Position numbers and translations under genes: made by a program
Notes under the pieces: model-generated
What the model saw: only the letters and a program-made list of their open reading frames with translations
Told to the model about the DNA's origin: nothing
Databases searched by the model: none
Part shown: positions 34,013 through 46,379 of the stretch, one piece after another
Layout of the letters: each line of letters opens with the position of its first letter
Position numbering within the stretch: the first letter of the stretch is position 1
Assembly (NCBI RefSeq): GCF_002099425.1
Contig: NW_018344024.1
Coordinates: 2,728,001-2,792,000 of the forward strand
Length of the DNA: 64,000 nucleotides
Direction: 5' to 3'
Source of the DNA: Phascolarctos cinereus
Lineage: Eukaryota; Chordata; Mammalia; Diprotodontia; Phascolarctidae

Positions 34013-35969
34013 AGACTATGTATCTGATATTTGTCTCAAGTTTTCTGCTGATACTCAAGGAACTATATGAGATAATAATCTAATCTAAATATATATACAT
34101 ATATATATATGCATGTGTATATAGACATATGTGTATATATTTATAGATAGGTTTATGTATTTATGTATGTATAAATGGATGTAGATAGATATCATTTTAT
34201 ATCTACATCCAAATTACCAGATCTAGATTCAGATGAAGTAAAGCCCAGATAAGAGTGAGCCATTCCATACACCTCTGTCTCTTTATTTAATTCACCATTA
34301 TCTGTGGTCTCCTAATTTAAAAAAAAAAAGTAATTTCATTCTGTAGTGCGTTTTAGTCAGATCTCCCAAATCTGTAGCTCTCTTCCTTTTTTTTTCTCCT
34401 AATGGTTAATAAATCACGTGCTATTTACAAGTTTATTTAAAACAGACAGTAATATTGTATGCTAATTTTAGCTCAAATAAACTATATCATCAACCCACCC
34501 TTTTAGACTATTTGGATTTTAAAAAAAAAAAAAAAAACAAACCTGCTGACTTATTTTTCTTCACTGATTTTGTATTTCAAAAATTTTGCTTGACCTTCCT
34601 AGGAATGTATATAACTTACTATTTCCACTAATAATGCATCATTTTACTTTAGAAATGTTCTCAGATGTACAGAATGAGAAAGCTTGGTGAATCATCCATT
34701 GTTCTTTCCATTTCAATATATCAGATTTCAGACTTGTCTTTAATTTTCATTTTTACAATGTCATCATGAGTCACAATTACTGGTATCCACTGATAAATGA
34801 GTCCTCTCTTACTACATACATGCATTAAAAATAAAGAAAAAAAAGAAAATTGATAGTCAAGATTTCCAGCTTGACAGGCATGTCTGCAGATGTGTCAAAC
34901 CTCAGTTTCCTCTTTGTCATTATTTATATTTTATAAAACTTCATTACGTCCTCTAAGTCCAAATTTCTACTTGCTTTTGTAATTTGATTTCTCCAAATCC
35001 AGGCTTATTGATTATTCATGTTTCTTTGAGAGACCAATATTTATTAGACTGAATTAATGACCTTTGTCTTCAAGGATAAATGCTTTGTTTTGCTGAGACT
35101 TCACATGATATTTTACTTTTTCAGTATTCTGATTTTCTTTAAATATTTCTAATATCTATTTTAAATCATATTTTTCAAGATTTTTTTAAAAGAATGCCAT
35201 TTATCTTAACACAATTTTACCAGTTCTGTGCTATTATACCATTGATTTTCTTCTTCAGTGCTTCCTTTGGAGATCTAACTTTACTCCTTACATCTATCTT
35301 TATTTTATTGAATTTCTAAATACTTATGTAAGTAGGTCCTTATGGCTATTTCAATTTCATGTCTTAGAATCAAATCTTAGTTACTAAAGTGTTATCCTCT
35401 GCTTCCTTTGGAGAATTTTTGCATTACTTTATAACATAGCATTTCTTCTTTATTATAAGAGTTTGCTTGTTTGTTTTATTATCTTTTGAGTCTCATAGTT
35501 TGTATGTGAGCTTTTCTTTGCAAAGATTTCTTTCTTTTCTCTTGTTGTTCATTTTTATATCATCAGTTTTTTTTAATGTTTTAAGATGATTATAAAAGGC
35601 TAGATATACCTGCAACCTCGCACACAAGTATTTTACTACATCTTTCTTTATATATCTCACTGTAATATTTGGTTCCTTTCTCTCTATGATTCTGACTGCA
35701 CTGACAAACCAGAGGATTCTACCTCTAAGGTAACAGTTACATATCATACTTGACTTGAAACTCATTGAGGAAAGGGATTGTTTGATTTTTCGTGTCTGCT
35801 ACAACCTATGCATAGTGAACTGTTCAGTACTGTGAAAAATGAGATTCATAGTTTCCCAGCTCCCTTCTTCCAAAGTTCAGTTTTTCTTCAGAAGGATATT
35901 ACTGATAATGAGATAGCATTGACTCTCCTTATCCTGATCAGCTTCCACCCAAGCTCCCAAGTAATTTAA
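34013..35969. other. Unassigned AT-rich DNA with a TA/TG microsatellite
   Basis: An impure ATATAT/TGTATA array lies at 34,088-34,180 and a 16-base A-run near 34,522. No element or gene was recognised in the remaining 1.7 kb. Confidence 0.5.
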
Positions 35970-36330
35970 ACTAAGATAGAGAAGCCCATTCTCTTCTACT
36001 CAAGCTTGAGGGAAGACAAATTCTTTTATCAAGACAGCCCAAGGCTGGGAGCAATCTCGTATGGCTGGAAGTAGTCTGATATAGAGATATTTCCTTGGTC
36101 CAGAAGTGAAATTATGATGGGGTGATATTAGCCCCTGTTGAAAAGATATATAAACTGTGTCCCCTAACCCCAAAAAGAGCCCAGCTCCAGACTGGCTCCT
36201 TTAGGGAGTCTAGTTCTATACTGGCTCCCATGAATGCATGCATGCATGCCATCCACTTTGCGAGAAATAAACATGGATACAACCTAAATCCTGTTTGTCT
36301 TTCTTAGATGAAACTCTGAAGGTTTACAGT
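35970..36330 (+). mobile_element. LTR-like fossil, possible solo LTR
   Basis: The order resembles a retroviral-type LTR: a TATA-like GATATATAAACTGTG near 36,144, a run of GGCTCC-containing units, a polyadenylation signal AATAAAC near 36,266, and a CT-rich end. No coding part is seen next to it. The family was not identified and the ends are approximate. It is an old fossil. Confidence 0.35.
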
Positions 36331-36499
36331 ACTTATACTTTAAAACAATGTTCACTTTAACAAAATTATCTGATTACTCAGGGTTTTTTTTTATTTACCT
36401 GTGTTCCTGATCTCAAGATTGTTCTTGGACCCTGGTGGTTGGTGGTTTCCTAAACATCAGGGGCCACATTTTTTTGCCCTATCATCTGCCTATATTAAC

Positions 36500-37090
36500 T
36501 AGTATTGATTTAAATAATAGTTCCATTTGAGCTCCTACTGTGTACCTCAATTTATTACAGAGGCTACTCTAAGGAAGAGAAAATGAAATCAGAGTGTATG
36601 TGTCCATGGTTTAATTTCTCTCAGGCTGGCTTGACATGCATTGCCTTGGGAGTTCAGTTCAGAACTGGCTGGAGTTCGGATTTTTGGGGTATGGAGTTAC
36701 ATGCCCTTGGAAGAACAGGTGTTCCCAAGGGATGTCAATCAACTGTGATTGGTCAGCATACTAGGGGGTGGGTTATATTAAAATGAGTTCTTGAGTAAGT
36801 GTCTTTAGATCACTTCTACTGGGCCAATATCACTTTCTAAACACTTTGGTTCCATGTTAGGGAAATTCCAAGAAGTATCCTCCTTAATCTGCCCTCTTTC
36901 ATCACCTCTGGACTTACTGTTCTGGCCCAACATTGCTGAAATCTATTTAAAGGGTACTCTAAAACTCTCTTTTCAACAGTTTCAGCCTAGGTCTCTGACA
37001 CACCTGTGTGTTAGCCTTGCTTAATAAAACTTATCTTTTACTTCATAGACACTGAGTATCTCTGGTTTCTTCCCCATTCAGGAGAGGGGG
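36500..37090 (+). mobile_element. LTR-like fossil, possible solo LTR
   Basis: Features in LTR order are a CCAAT-like GTGATTGGTCAGC near 36,747, a TATA-like CTATTTAAAGG near 36,943, AATAAAAC near 37,023, and a U5-like stretch GACACTGAGTATCTCTGGTT near 37,050. No internal coding region flanks it. The family is not assigned; a class II-like LTR is a guess from the R/U5 style. It is an old fossil with approximate ends. Confidence 0.4.
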
Positions 37091-38370
37091 ATTTTGCTCC
37101 CAATGGACCATGCCTCAGTTTACAGCTTGTTTATATATCATCTAACCCTTGAACTTTGTTTTTGTTCTCCCTTAGAAATTACCATCTCAGAAAATAATTA
37201 ACTCTTTGGTGTTGCCAGAGCTCTGAAAGATGGCCTCAGCTGCCAGGCAACTAGTTTCAACCTTATTGAATCCAGTTTTGGCACTGAGAATGATAAATAC
37301 AGCTTTGTATAAACTGGAAAAATAAAAAAAAATCAATATGTTGTTTTTGGAAATACTGTAGCTTGAGTAAAATTACATAATACAATCTGATAAAATCAGG
37401 CTAGAACAGAGATTTTTCACTGCATTGTTTCCCATCGTTTTGCTTTTGCAAACTTCTGAGTTCAATTAGCAGGGCTTCTTTGTTTTCTCTCATGGTAAAG
37501 TAATTAAAGCATTTCCTCTTTTCATGGAGTACTATCACTTAACATTACAAAGCTTATAGATGGAGATGGGCAGAAAGATACATTGACACAACTAGTTGCA
37601 CCTGTCATAAAGTGAAATGTAGCCATTGTGATAAAACAAAGGCTAGAAAACAGTGTGAAACAGTGGAAATACACAGTTGTCAAGTAAGACTTCTTCTTTT
37701 TGTCCCCAGCAGTATTACAAAGATACAGATGAAGGACAGGCCCAAAAGAGACAAACAAAAAAATCTGAATTTCAAAAAGATAATTCTGCATAAATTAGAA
37801 AATAAGTTATAATTTTACGTCATTATCACTTTAGCTAATTCAAAAGGAAAATTTCCAGTTTCATCAATGTGAGTACCCGTTCTCATGAAGCTAGTAGCAA
37901 TTCATTCGAGTCTCTTCACCCTATTTAACTCTTGAGTATGGTCTCCTATGAATCCTCTATGCAGCAGAGTCATTTCTCTGACATACTGAACAAATAGGAC
38001 ACACAGGAAATTAATGATTTTTTTTTCCTTTCAATGTAAGTTTAGGCAAATCCTTTTTACATTGTGTGTTAGGGGAGGGCCTTAAAGGCACCTTATAAGT
38101 TAAGATTTGCTGTTCAAAAAATGAACTACTTATATGTCATTGAACAGATAACAAAAAAGTATTTTAATTACTTCTAATATGACAAAGTTATTTCAAAAGC
38201 ATTCTATAATACTTAGCTTTGGTGGACTCAGCCTCATCCTCAACTTTGTCTTCTTGTGCAATCTTATCTATTCTGCACAGCAGGGAGTGGACACTTTTAT
38301 AGTCTCTGTATATCACATGGAGATGACTCCACATGAGTGGACATTTTAAATTCCAGCATGTGATCAGAAA
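37091..38370. other. Unassigned sequence
   Basis: No repeat or gene recognised. Confidence 0.5.
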
Positions 38371-38510
38371 ATCAATCAACCAGTCAATAAACATGTTAAG
38401 CATTTACGATGTGCCAGATACTGGGCTAAATGCTGGCAATATAGATAAAAGTATAAAGAAAGAGAGCCCTTGTTCTCAAATAGTATACATTTTCATGAAG
38501 GAAGAAATAA
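38371..38510 (-). repeat. LINE-2 3' end fragment
   Basis: AGTCAATAAACATGTTAAGC, GATGTGCCAGATACTGGGCT and TTGTTCTCAAATAGTATACA match the reverse of the L2 3' end. Confidence 0.75.
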
Positions 38511-39190
38511 CAAAAAAAGGAGTTGAAAATCAGAGTTGGGGAAATCAGGGGGATGAAGTGAGGTGAATATATCTATTCATGGTAGACAAAGTTCTATTAT
38601 ATGAACCAAGAGGACAACCTGGATGGGAATTAAAACATTATTGGTCTGGGGCTTTCCTTAAAATTGAGGTTCTGGGAGGAACAAGACCATCAGAGGGAGA
38701 GGTCATGGGGTATAGGTTATGTCTAATATGATAAATAGCATATAGAGAGAATGAGCTTCTAGGATGAAGAGGTTTCTATGACATATTATTCAAAATTCTG
38801 TGGAAATGAGTGAAGAATGCAACCTGGAAAGGAAGCCACATCAATATAGTCAGAAGGAAGTTACTTGAAGTGAAGCATACTTTGAGCCTTGTCTTTTACT
38901 TGGGCTTATAAAGTACTAGCTTTGACTCTTTTTTTTTCTTGCAGGAGGAAAGGGGGATTTAATCTAACTCAGGATTGTCAGGGAGGGTAGAACCTACATA
39001 GATATTGTTCCTATTACATATCACTACATGATGGTAAGATCCTAATGATCTTCTAGAGGATTATACACTATTTTAACATTGTGTAGGCTTTTTAAAGGAC
39101 AATTCTCTTGGCATAGGCAGTATTAAAGAGGGAAGAAAGAAAAAAAAAACACAATACGCATTCACCTATGTGATGAAATCACAATAAAGA
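38511..39190. other. Unassigned sequence
   Basis: It may hold more diverged L2, but nothing is clear. Confidence 0.4.
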
Positions 39191-39880
39191 TTGGTTGTTG
39201 TCGTGCATTCTTGAAGAGGACCAAAATGACAGCACTATGCTAGAGTCAAGTTTCAGTGTGTCCAACTGTGACTGATCATACCAATACAAGCTCAGAATGC
39301 TCTATGACAGGTGGGGCACAAATAGTCTGTGTGAACATTTGGGGTGTTTTCTCTAAATTTACACATATCCTTTGAGCTGTTTCAATTCTGCTTTGCTCAT
39401 AGAGGGGGCACACCATGCTGAGTGATCCTGTGCCAGTGTCTCTCATGTTGCACAATCAATTCCAAAGTTCTTAAGAGAGACCTTGATAGTGTCCTTGTAT
39501 CGCTTCTTCTGATCACCATGTGAATGCTTGCCCTGTGTGAGTTTTCCATAAAATATATTTTTTTGCAAGTGTACATTTTGCATTCAAACAACATGGTCAG
39601 CCTAGTGGAGTTGTGCTCTCCAAAGCAGAGTTTGAATGCTTGACAGTTTAGTTCAAGAAAGGATTTCAGTGTCTAGTATCTTATCCTTCCAAATGATCTT
39701 CAGAATCTTCGGAAGACAAATTCAAATGTAAGCGATTCAGTTGGCATGGTGCTGGTATACTGCCCAGGTGTCACAGGCATACAACAATGAGGTCACCACA
39801 ACAGCTCTGTAGATCTTCAGTTTGGTTGTCAGTCTAATACCTCTTCTCTCCCATACTTTCCTTCAGAGTCTCCCAAACAG
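39191..39880 (-). mobile_element. Non-L1 LINE fragment: C-terminal part of the reverse transcriptase ORF
   Basis: Read on the minus strand, the frames encode RGIRLTTKLKIYRAVV, then SLLYACDTWAVYQHHA, then LRKILKIIWKDKILDTEIL, then YKDTIKVSLKNFGIDCAT. This is the C-terminal region of a widespread vertebrate non-LTR element whose reverse transcriptase is usually annotated as from a mobile element or as RTE/jockey-like. Stops and frame changes break it. The left end near 39,195, GTTGTTGTCGTGCATTCTTG, is the usual 3' terminus of the family. The clade is not certain without a search; L1, L2 and CR1 are excluded by sequence. Confidence 0.75.
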
Positions 39881-40110
39881 TAAAGGTAAAAGAAGCAAAA
39901 AGAAAAAAAAGAAAATATGAATTTGAAAGAGAACAAAGGACAGAAATCAAACCTTTTCTCCTCCCTTCTAAAGGACTTAGTTACAGAAGTCTACAATCTG
40001 TTCCATGTACTACGTGATACTAAACCTTTGTCATTCACTATGGATATCCAGATGCAAGATCATGAATTAAAATAAATCCAAAGAGCACCAGGGTTATCAG
40101 ATACTTAGCC
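39881..40110. other. Unassigned sequence
   Basis: Nothing recognised. Confidence 0.4.
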
Positions 40111-40340
40111 CAAATTAAAAACTCAAAAGCTTATGGAAGTGATTGTTGAAAACTAAAAAGAAAAATTAATTAAAAATAATTGACAATCATCTGTAAAAGA
40201 TATAACTACCATGATCAATACAATGATATAGAATAATTCCAAAGGACTCATGATGAAAACTGCTCTCCACCTCCAGAATGAGAATTGATGGATGAGGAGT
40301 ATAGATTAAAACATATTTTCATTAAAAAAAACAGAGTGGT
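40111..40340 (+). mobile_element. L1/HAL1 3' end fragments
   Basis: AACTCAAAAGCTTATGGAAG, GATTGTTGAAAACTAAAAAG (L1/HAL1 3' terminus) is followed by TCCAAAGGACTCATGATGAA and CTCCACCTCCAGAATGAGAA, an L1 3' UTR. These are two short pieces side by side. Confidence 0.65.
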
Positions 40341-40997
40341 AGCATGGAAATCAGTGCTACTATAGAAACACAGTGATACTTCCAAAACAGTCAAAAATTC
40401 TGCATTACCCATATGAGTGATCTGAATTAAAGTGGCCAAGTACTCATACACCCCTAACATATAATGTGTCCTTAGATCTAAGTTAATTTTGAGGCTTTCT
40501 CCCTACCACTACCACTCAGTATTTTACTGCTTGCCTACCAACCTCTCACCCCTCTAACCTGACACCCACATCAGATAAATGACACCTTATCTTTGATCTT
40601 TTAGAAATCTCTGTGAAGCAAATGTCCCATTTTTCAATAGATACTAAATTAAGACTCTCACTTATCCACAACCAGGGAGTCAGAATTACCATCAACTTAG
40701 GGGACCTTCTTTCCTTGAAGTAAATATACATATATTCACCATAACATAAAGCAACAATTTCTCTTCCACTAAAATGTTTGAAAGCAATAAATTATTACCA
40801 TCCCTTCCTGCCCCAAGTCTTTTCTCAGAGGTGTCCAAATAATTATGGAGAAAAGGAATTTTGGTAATTGAGGGGGACTTGAGAAACTTCTCGAAGGCAA
40901 ATAGAGTGCTTTATTAGGGCAAGGATCTTGAGCCACAGGCAACTGTGCTCTGGCAGGTAAACTCTGAAGTCTGTATTTTGTATTGTCTACAGTTATT
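40341..40997. other. Unassigned sequence
   Basis: No recognised element. Confidence 0.4.
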
Positions 40998-43190
40998 TTA
41001 GGTGGGATTTATTTTTTTTTCTTTTTGCTGTTTGGTTTTCTTGGTAGAGATCCTAATGATATATGTGAGCTTATTGTATATCCTGCAACTTACTGAAGTT
41101 GTTAACTGTTTCAATTATTTTTAGTTTATTCTCTAGGGTTTTCTAAGTATTCCATCATATCATCTGCAAATAGTAATAGTTCTATTCTCTCATTACCTAG
41201 TTTTATTACTTCAATTGATTTTTGTTCCTGTATTCTTGTATTGCTATAACTAAAAATTATACTACAATATTGCATAATATTGATCATAATGAATATCCTT
41301 GTTTCACTCCTGATCTTATTGGGAAAGCTTCAATTTAGAATGTTATCTCTTTTGTTGTCGTTATTTTAATGCAATAGTTTATTGTTGTAAAAATAGTTGA
41401 AATAATTTATTATTTTAAACATGGTTTGTTCTTTAACCCAATCATTTTTATTATAGGGAATTTAGATTATTATAAATTATTTCATTTTCAATTAACTTTC
41501 AATCCATGCTTCTGTGATCTTTTATTAAGTGTGTTATCACATTCTGGTCTAAAAAACAATGTATTCAATGTTTCTCCTTTCCTGCATTTAGTTGTGATGT
41601 TTGTATACTCTAATACAAGATAATTTTTTTTCAAGGTGTCATGTAAAGCTTTGAAAAGATACACTCCTTTGTATTTCTATTCATTTTTTCTCATGAAATC
41701 TATCATATATAACTTTTTTTAAAGATTCTTTTCATCTCCTTTTTTTAAAATTATGGTTAGATTTATCTAGCTCTGAGATGGGCAAGTTGGGGTCACCCAC
41801 TAGTATAGTTTTGATGTCTATTTTTCTCCTGTAATTCATCTAACTTTTCCTTCAAGAATTTGGATGCTATGCTATTTGGTAAAAGTAGATATTTAGTATA
41901 GATATTACTTCAATGTCTATCATTCCTTTTAGCAAGATATAATTTTCCTGCTTGTCCCTTTTAATTAGGCTTGCTTTATTTTATTTCTTTTTTTTTTGCT
42001 TTTGCTTTGTCTAAGATCATGATTACTACTACTGATTTATTTATTTCAACTGAAGAATAGATTTTTCTTTAATCCCCTATTTTAACTCTATGTGTGTGTC
42101 TCTGTGTTTCAAATATATTTGTTGTAACCAAAATGTTTGATTCTGATCTAATCCATTATATTGCTGCTTCCATTTTGTTGTTACATATATCCCATTCACA
42201 TTCATAGTTTTCATTACTAATGACATTTCCATCTTTCCTGTTTTCTTCTGTTTATTTTTCTCTCTCTTTTTATCTCGTCCCTATTTCTAAAGTCTGTTTT
42301 GCCACTGACCACTGCCTTCTTTTGTTTTTCCTCTCTTTTATCATCCCTAATTTCACTTATCCCTCTTTCTTTCCTCCTTACCTGTTGGGTAAGACAAATT
42401 TATATTACCAGTTGGATATTTATATATATTTTCCATCTTTGAATCAATTTGTATGTGAGGTTCAAGCATTGCCTACCTCTCCTCACTTTTTCACCCTCCA
42501 CTGTAAATACTCTTTCTTGTGAAACTATTTCATGTGATATAATTTTCTCTATTCTTCCTCTTTTCTCTCTCAGATTATCCTCTTTCTCATCTATCCACTT
42601 CTTTGTATCATCCCAAGTTAATCAACTCATCCCCATAGTGTTTCTATATAGAATCCTTCTAACTTCCCTGATAATGATACAGTTCTTAGAAGATACTTGT
42701 ATCATCTTCTCATATATAGAGATAAACAGTTTAACATTATTGATTGTCTTGCAATTTTTTCCTTTCATGTTTACCATTTTATGCTTCCCTTGAGTCATAT
42801 TTGAAAGTCAAATTTTCTATTCTTTTTTCTCTTAAATTATTATACTGAGTTTTCCTGCATAGGTTATTCTTGCTTATAATCCCTGCTCTTTTGTCCTCTG
42901 GCGTAAAATATTTTAAGCCCTCAACTCCTCTAATATGGTAGCTGCTAAATCTTAAGTGATCCTGACTGTGGCTTCATGGCATTTGAGTGTATTTTTTTTT
43001 CCACTGGCTGCTTGAAATATTTTCTCTTTCACCTGAGAACTTTGGGATTTTACTATAATATTCATGAGAGTTTTCATTTTGGAATCTATTTCAGGTGTTC
43101 ATCAGTGGATTGTTTCAATTTCAATTTTACTCATTAGTTGGAGGATATCCTTTAGATATTCTTTCAATGAGACTAGCTATTTCAGAAGAC
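40998..43190 (-). mobile_element. Old L1 LINE: part of ORF1, spacer, endonuclease, part of reverse transcriptase
   Basis: On the minus strand this runs from the C-terminal part of ORF1 (about 43,190-42,790) through the spacer (42,790-42,200) to the ORF2 endonuclease (42,190-41,380). After a jump near 41,350 it enters the reverse transcriptase, with the FADDMMEYLENP box near 41,185-41,150, and stops near 40,998. The jump removes the N-terminal part of the reverse transcriptase. It is much more diverged than the L1s at 1-16 kb. A weak match to an L1 5' motif near 43,310-43,330 may be a remnant of its 5' end. Confidence 0.75.
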
Positions 43191-44271
43191 AATTTTCAAT
43201 TTGATAACAACTGAAATTCTGGAAATGCCATGAAACTTCTTTGATGTAACAATTTTCAGAAGTAGGATGGTGCTGGAAAGGAGATAGGATACTTACTAGT
43301 AGTGCTGCTATTCTACCATGTTAACTATACGACATTGAACCTCAGAAAAAGTAGAGATAAACTGAAAGAGAAGATCAAGTACCTGGGAAGAGTGCTGATT
43401 TTTTCCAGAGAGAAAAGAAGGAAAGAACAGTTGGATAGAGGGTTCAAATAATTAATGAAGAGTTTCTTGTGTGTATTCTCTTGTTAATGCATAAAGAAAC
43501 AAGAGAAAATCCAATTTTTTTTTCACTGGTGTCCTTGAGCTAGGCAAAGAGAGATGGATTAGTACACACTGTGTAGCTCAGTATTATGTAAATCTAATGC
43601 ACAATGAACTTATCCATCTGTTTATAGATTATTTTTTATTCCTCCCAAGGTAACACTTAGTTAAAAGACACATATTTTATTCATCAAGATAAATTATCAT
43701 TTCAATTCCTACTGACTCTAAGTGGTCAAATTTACAAGCAAAATAGCCATACTTTAGAATTTAGGACAAATATGTATTTATTTTATTCAATAATTACACA
43801 CATTTAAAGGTTACATGTTTATTTGTACATTCATATCAATAAATCAAATCCCAAAATACAATTGTCAACATACACAAAATCTAATTAGGATTATATGAAT
43901 AAGCAGACTGTGGAATCAGGTGGATTACTAAAGTACACAATGTCAATAAATACTGAAAGCTGAGGGGAAAAATCAAAATTTGTTTGTGACATGCAAAATA
44001 AAAATACTTATAGTAAGCTATGATGAACTGATTGTTGAAAGGCTATCCATCATAGCTGCAGCATATCATGGTATGCAGAAGGAAATAGTAGAAAAAATGT
44101 GTAATATCTTAATAGATCTGTAATCAAATCTAGGCTTTCAGATTTTATATTCATGCAAATAACTCAATTAGGTTTTTTTTAGTGGCACATTTACTTCTAC
44201 GTAAGGAAGCAAAGGCCCAAGGAGCAAAAGGTTCGAGGTCCCAAACAAGCAAATTATAAAGTCATGACTTC
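43191..44271. other. Unassigned sequence
   Basis: AT-rich, without a recognised element apart from the possible L1 5' remnant near 43,320. Confidence 0.45.
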
Positions 44272-44400
44272 TTTTTTCTACATTTATTTATTTTTAATTT
44301 ATGGAATAAAACAAGAATTTCCATAAATACTATAATAAACACAGATGATCACACATGAAACTGCAAATCTATTAAAGTTGTGATTTAAAAATAAGTTTCT
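44272..44400 (-). mobile_element. L1-type LINE 3' UTR fragment
   Basis: GGAATAAAACAAGAATTTCC, then GATCACACATGAAACTGCAA matches the left part of the 29,236-29,700 fragment. Confidence 0.55.
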
Positions 44401-44514
44401 CTGATTCTGAAACCACTATCCCTTTCACTGTACTATTCTGAAAAGAGGAAGTTACCTAAAGCAACTGATGTGACTACAGAGGAACTTACTGACCAATCTA
44501 AGGCAAGGGCAGGT

Positions 44515-44640
44515 AATAGAGTCATAGACTACAGATCTAGTCCAGGGAAGTTAAGGGATTTGCCAGTGGTCAAATACATAGTAAACATTATAATTAGGAT
44601 TTGAACCCAGGACATCAAACTCCAGATTGTGTGCTTTTTT
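44515..44640 (-). repeat. MIR-like SINE fragment
   Basis: CTAGTCCAGGGAAGTTAAGG, GATTTGCCAGTGGTCAAATA and AGGATTTGAACCCAGGACAT are in MIR order. Confidence 0.7.
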
Positions 44641-44872
44641 TTTTCCTTTTTTTTGTATCAAACTGCCTCCTAAATATAATATGAACTAAAAAAGTGGTGG
44701 TATGGCCACATAAGCATGAAGAAAAGCACAACTACTGACTTAACAGGAGGTGAAAATAGTGCTAAGTACAACAAAAATGGATCTTTTTTTTTAAAAAGTC
44801 TGTAGAGGACAAAAGGCTTGACAACTTTTAGGATGGAGGAAATGATAATAATTAACTTTCTATAAAAAGGCA

Positions 44873-44990
44873 AATTAGTGGATACTGTCCTCAGCTTCAG
44901 GTCAGGAAGACCTGACACCCTCTGTCAGACAATTACCGTATGAAACTGGTCAATTTCCTCAACCTCCCTGATACTCAATTTCTTCCTCTG

Positions 44991-45040
<50 letters not shown>

Positions 45041-45125
45041 ATAAGACCTACTTCACAGGATTCTTGTGAGGGTCAAATGAAATAATACATATAAAGCACT
45101 TTACAAATCTTAAAGCATTTAAAAC
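44873..45125 (+). repeat. Mar1-type CORE-SINE with an internal (GA)n array
   Basis: The SINE head begins near 44,873 (CTTCAGGTCAGGAAGACCTG). At 44,993-45,040 a GA dinucleotide array replaces part of the middle. CTTCACAGGATTCTTGTGAG and ATATAAAGCACTTTACAAAT complete the Mar1 order. Confidence 0.78.
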
Positions 45126-45289
45126 ATTGCTGTGTATTACTTCCATTTTTTATTGTTTTTTTTTCTGTTAAAGTGAAAATCTGACTAGGAGTATATGAAC
45201 ATTGAGTATGAAAAGATAGACTAAAAAAAAAATAGGAGGAGAAACTCAAGCCAAGTGAGAAGAGGATGAATGTTTTCATTTGACCTCAG

Positions 45290-45895
45290 TTAGATGGAGT
45301 CAGTAAACCTGCATGAACTGCCTCACAGGGCACTGGAAGAATTGAGAGGCTTCATTGTTGAGCTAATAAAAGTGATTTTTGAAATACCACAGAAAAAGTG
45401 AGAAGTACAACAGGGTCAGGGACTGACATATGTTTCAAAACAAAGAAAAAAGTTATATCCTACATTCTATAGGCCATGGATCTCAACTGAGTCTTGGAAA
45501 ATTTCCAGGATGTATTATTAAAAGAATGGTTTATAAGCATTGAAAAAAATAGAAAAGTTTTAACTAAATGTCAACATAACTATGTTAAGAAGAGGTCATG
45601 CAAGAGTTATACAAATTCCTTTTTTTGGAAATGTATTAGGTTACTAGATGAGAGGACTACTGGAGACAATGACAGAAGCCAAAGAATAGTCCATAAAGAT
45701 AATATGTCAATCTTAAAGGAAGTCATTAGTAGATTGCTACAGGAAAATAGCATTAATTTATTGCTATTTAAAATTTTGCCCATAATTCAAGTGAAACCAT
45801 AAATGAGATAGTTATCAAATTTGCCTATGACATGAAATATAAAAATAATTGTTAAAGATCCAGGAAGAAATTGCAAAAGTCTAGAATGGTGGAGA
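45290..45895 (+). mobile_element. CR1/L3-type LINE, reverse transcriptase fragment
   Basis: CCTCACAGGGCACTGGAAGA is followed by TAGGCCATGGATCTCAACTG. The open frame at 45,494-45,802 encodes ENFQDVLLKEWFISIEKNRK and TKCQHNYVKKRSCKS, which matches the region of CR1/L3 reverse transcriptases upstream of motif A. At 45,815-45,840 KFAYDMKY stands where the catalytic FADDTK would be. The part between is deleted. It is old and broken. Confidence 0.68.
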
Positions 45896-46379
45896 AGAGA
45901 ATGAGAGAGAGACAAAGAAAGAAAGGAAGACAGGGACAGAGACAAATAAACAGACACAGACAGACAAATACACACACACACACACACACTCATATATACC
46001 ACCTATTATACATATTTTAAAAACTTACCTTCATATATAAAAATAGCAGAATTGTGTGAAGACAAGAATTCACACATATATGTATATGTATACACCCATA
46101 TACATATACATACATATGTACACATATACACATATACTATATATGTATATATGTATACATATATGTGTATGTGTATATATGTGTGTGTATGTATATGTGT
46201 ATGTAGTCTGTGCAATGGAGATGTTACTTGACTTTAAGCTGTGTCTCAGTGTGAAATTAAAATAAAAAACCTGATCCTTGGTTTTATTTTTCTTTTCACA
46301 TTAGTGTCCAAAGGCAGAGCTTGAATCACTACATGATTATAGAAATATTAATTTTTTCTCAGTTTTTCCATCATTAAAA
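45896..46379. repeat. Microsatellite block and unassigned flank
   Basis: Impure (GA)n at 45,899-45,930, (CA)n at 45,955-45,990, and a long TATA/TGTA array at about 46,070-46,205, followed by unassigned DNA. Confidence 0.75.

Noticed and set aside
36233-36248. GCATGCATGCATGC as a protein-binding site
   Set aside because: A short alternating run inside an LTR-like fossil; nothing supports a specific function.
42220-42793. Two overlapping plus-strand frames of 100 and 114 codons
   Set aside because: They are antisense to the spacer of the old minus-strand L1, which is pyrimidine-rich on this strand and so free of stops.
43310-43335. 5' end of the old minus-strand L1
   Set aside because: The match to the L1 start motif is weak, and the sequence between 43,190 and 43,310 does not align with an L1 5' UTR that I know.
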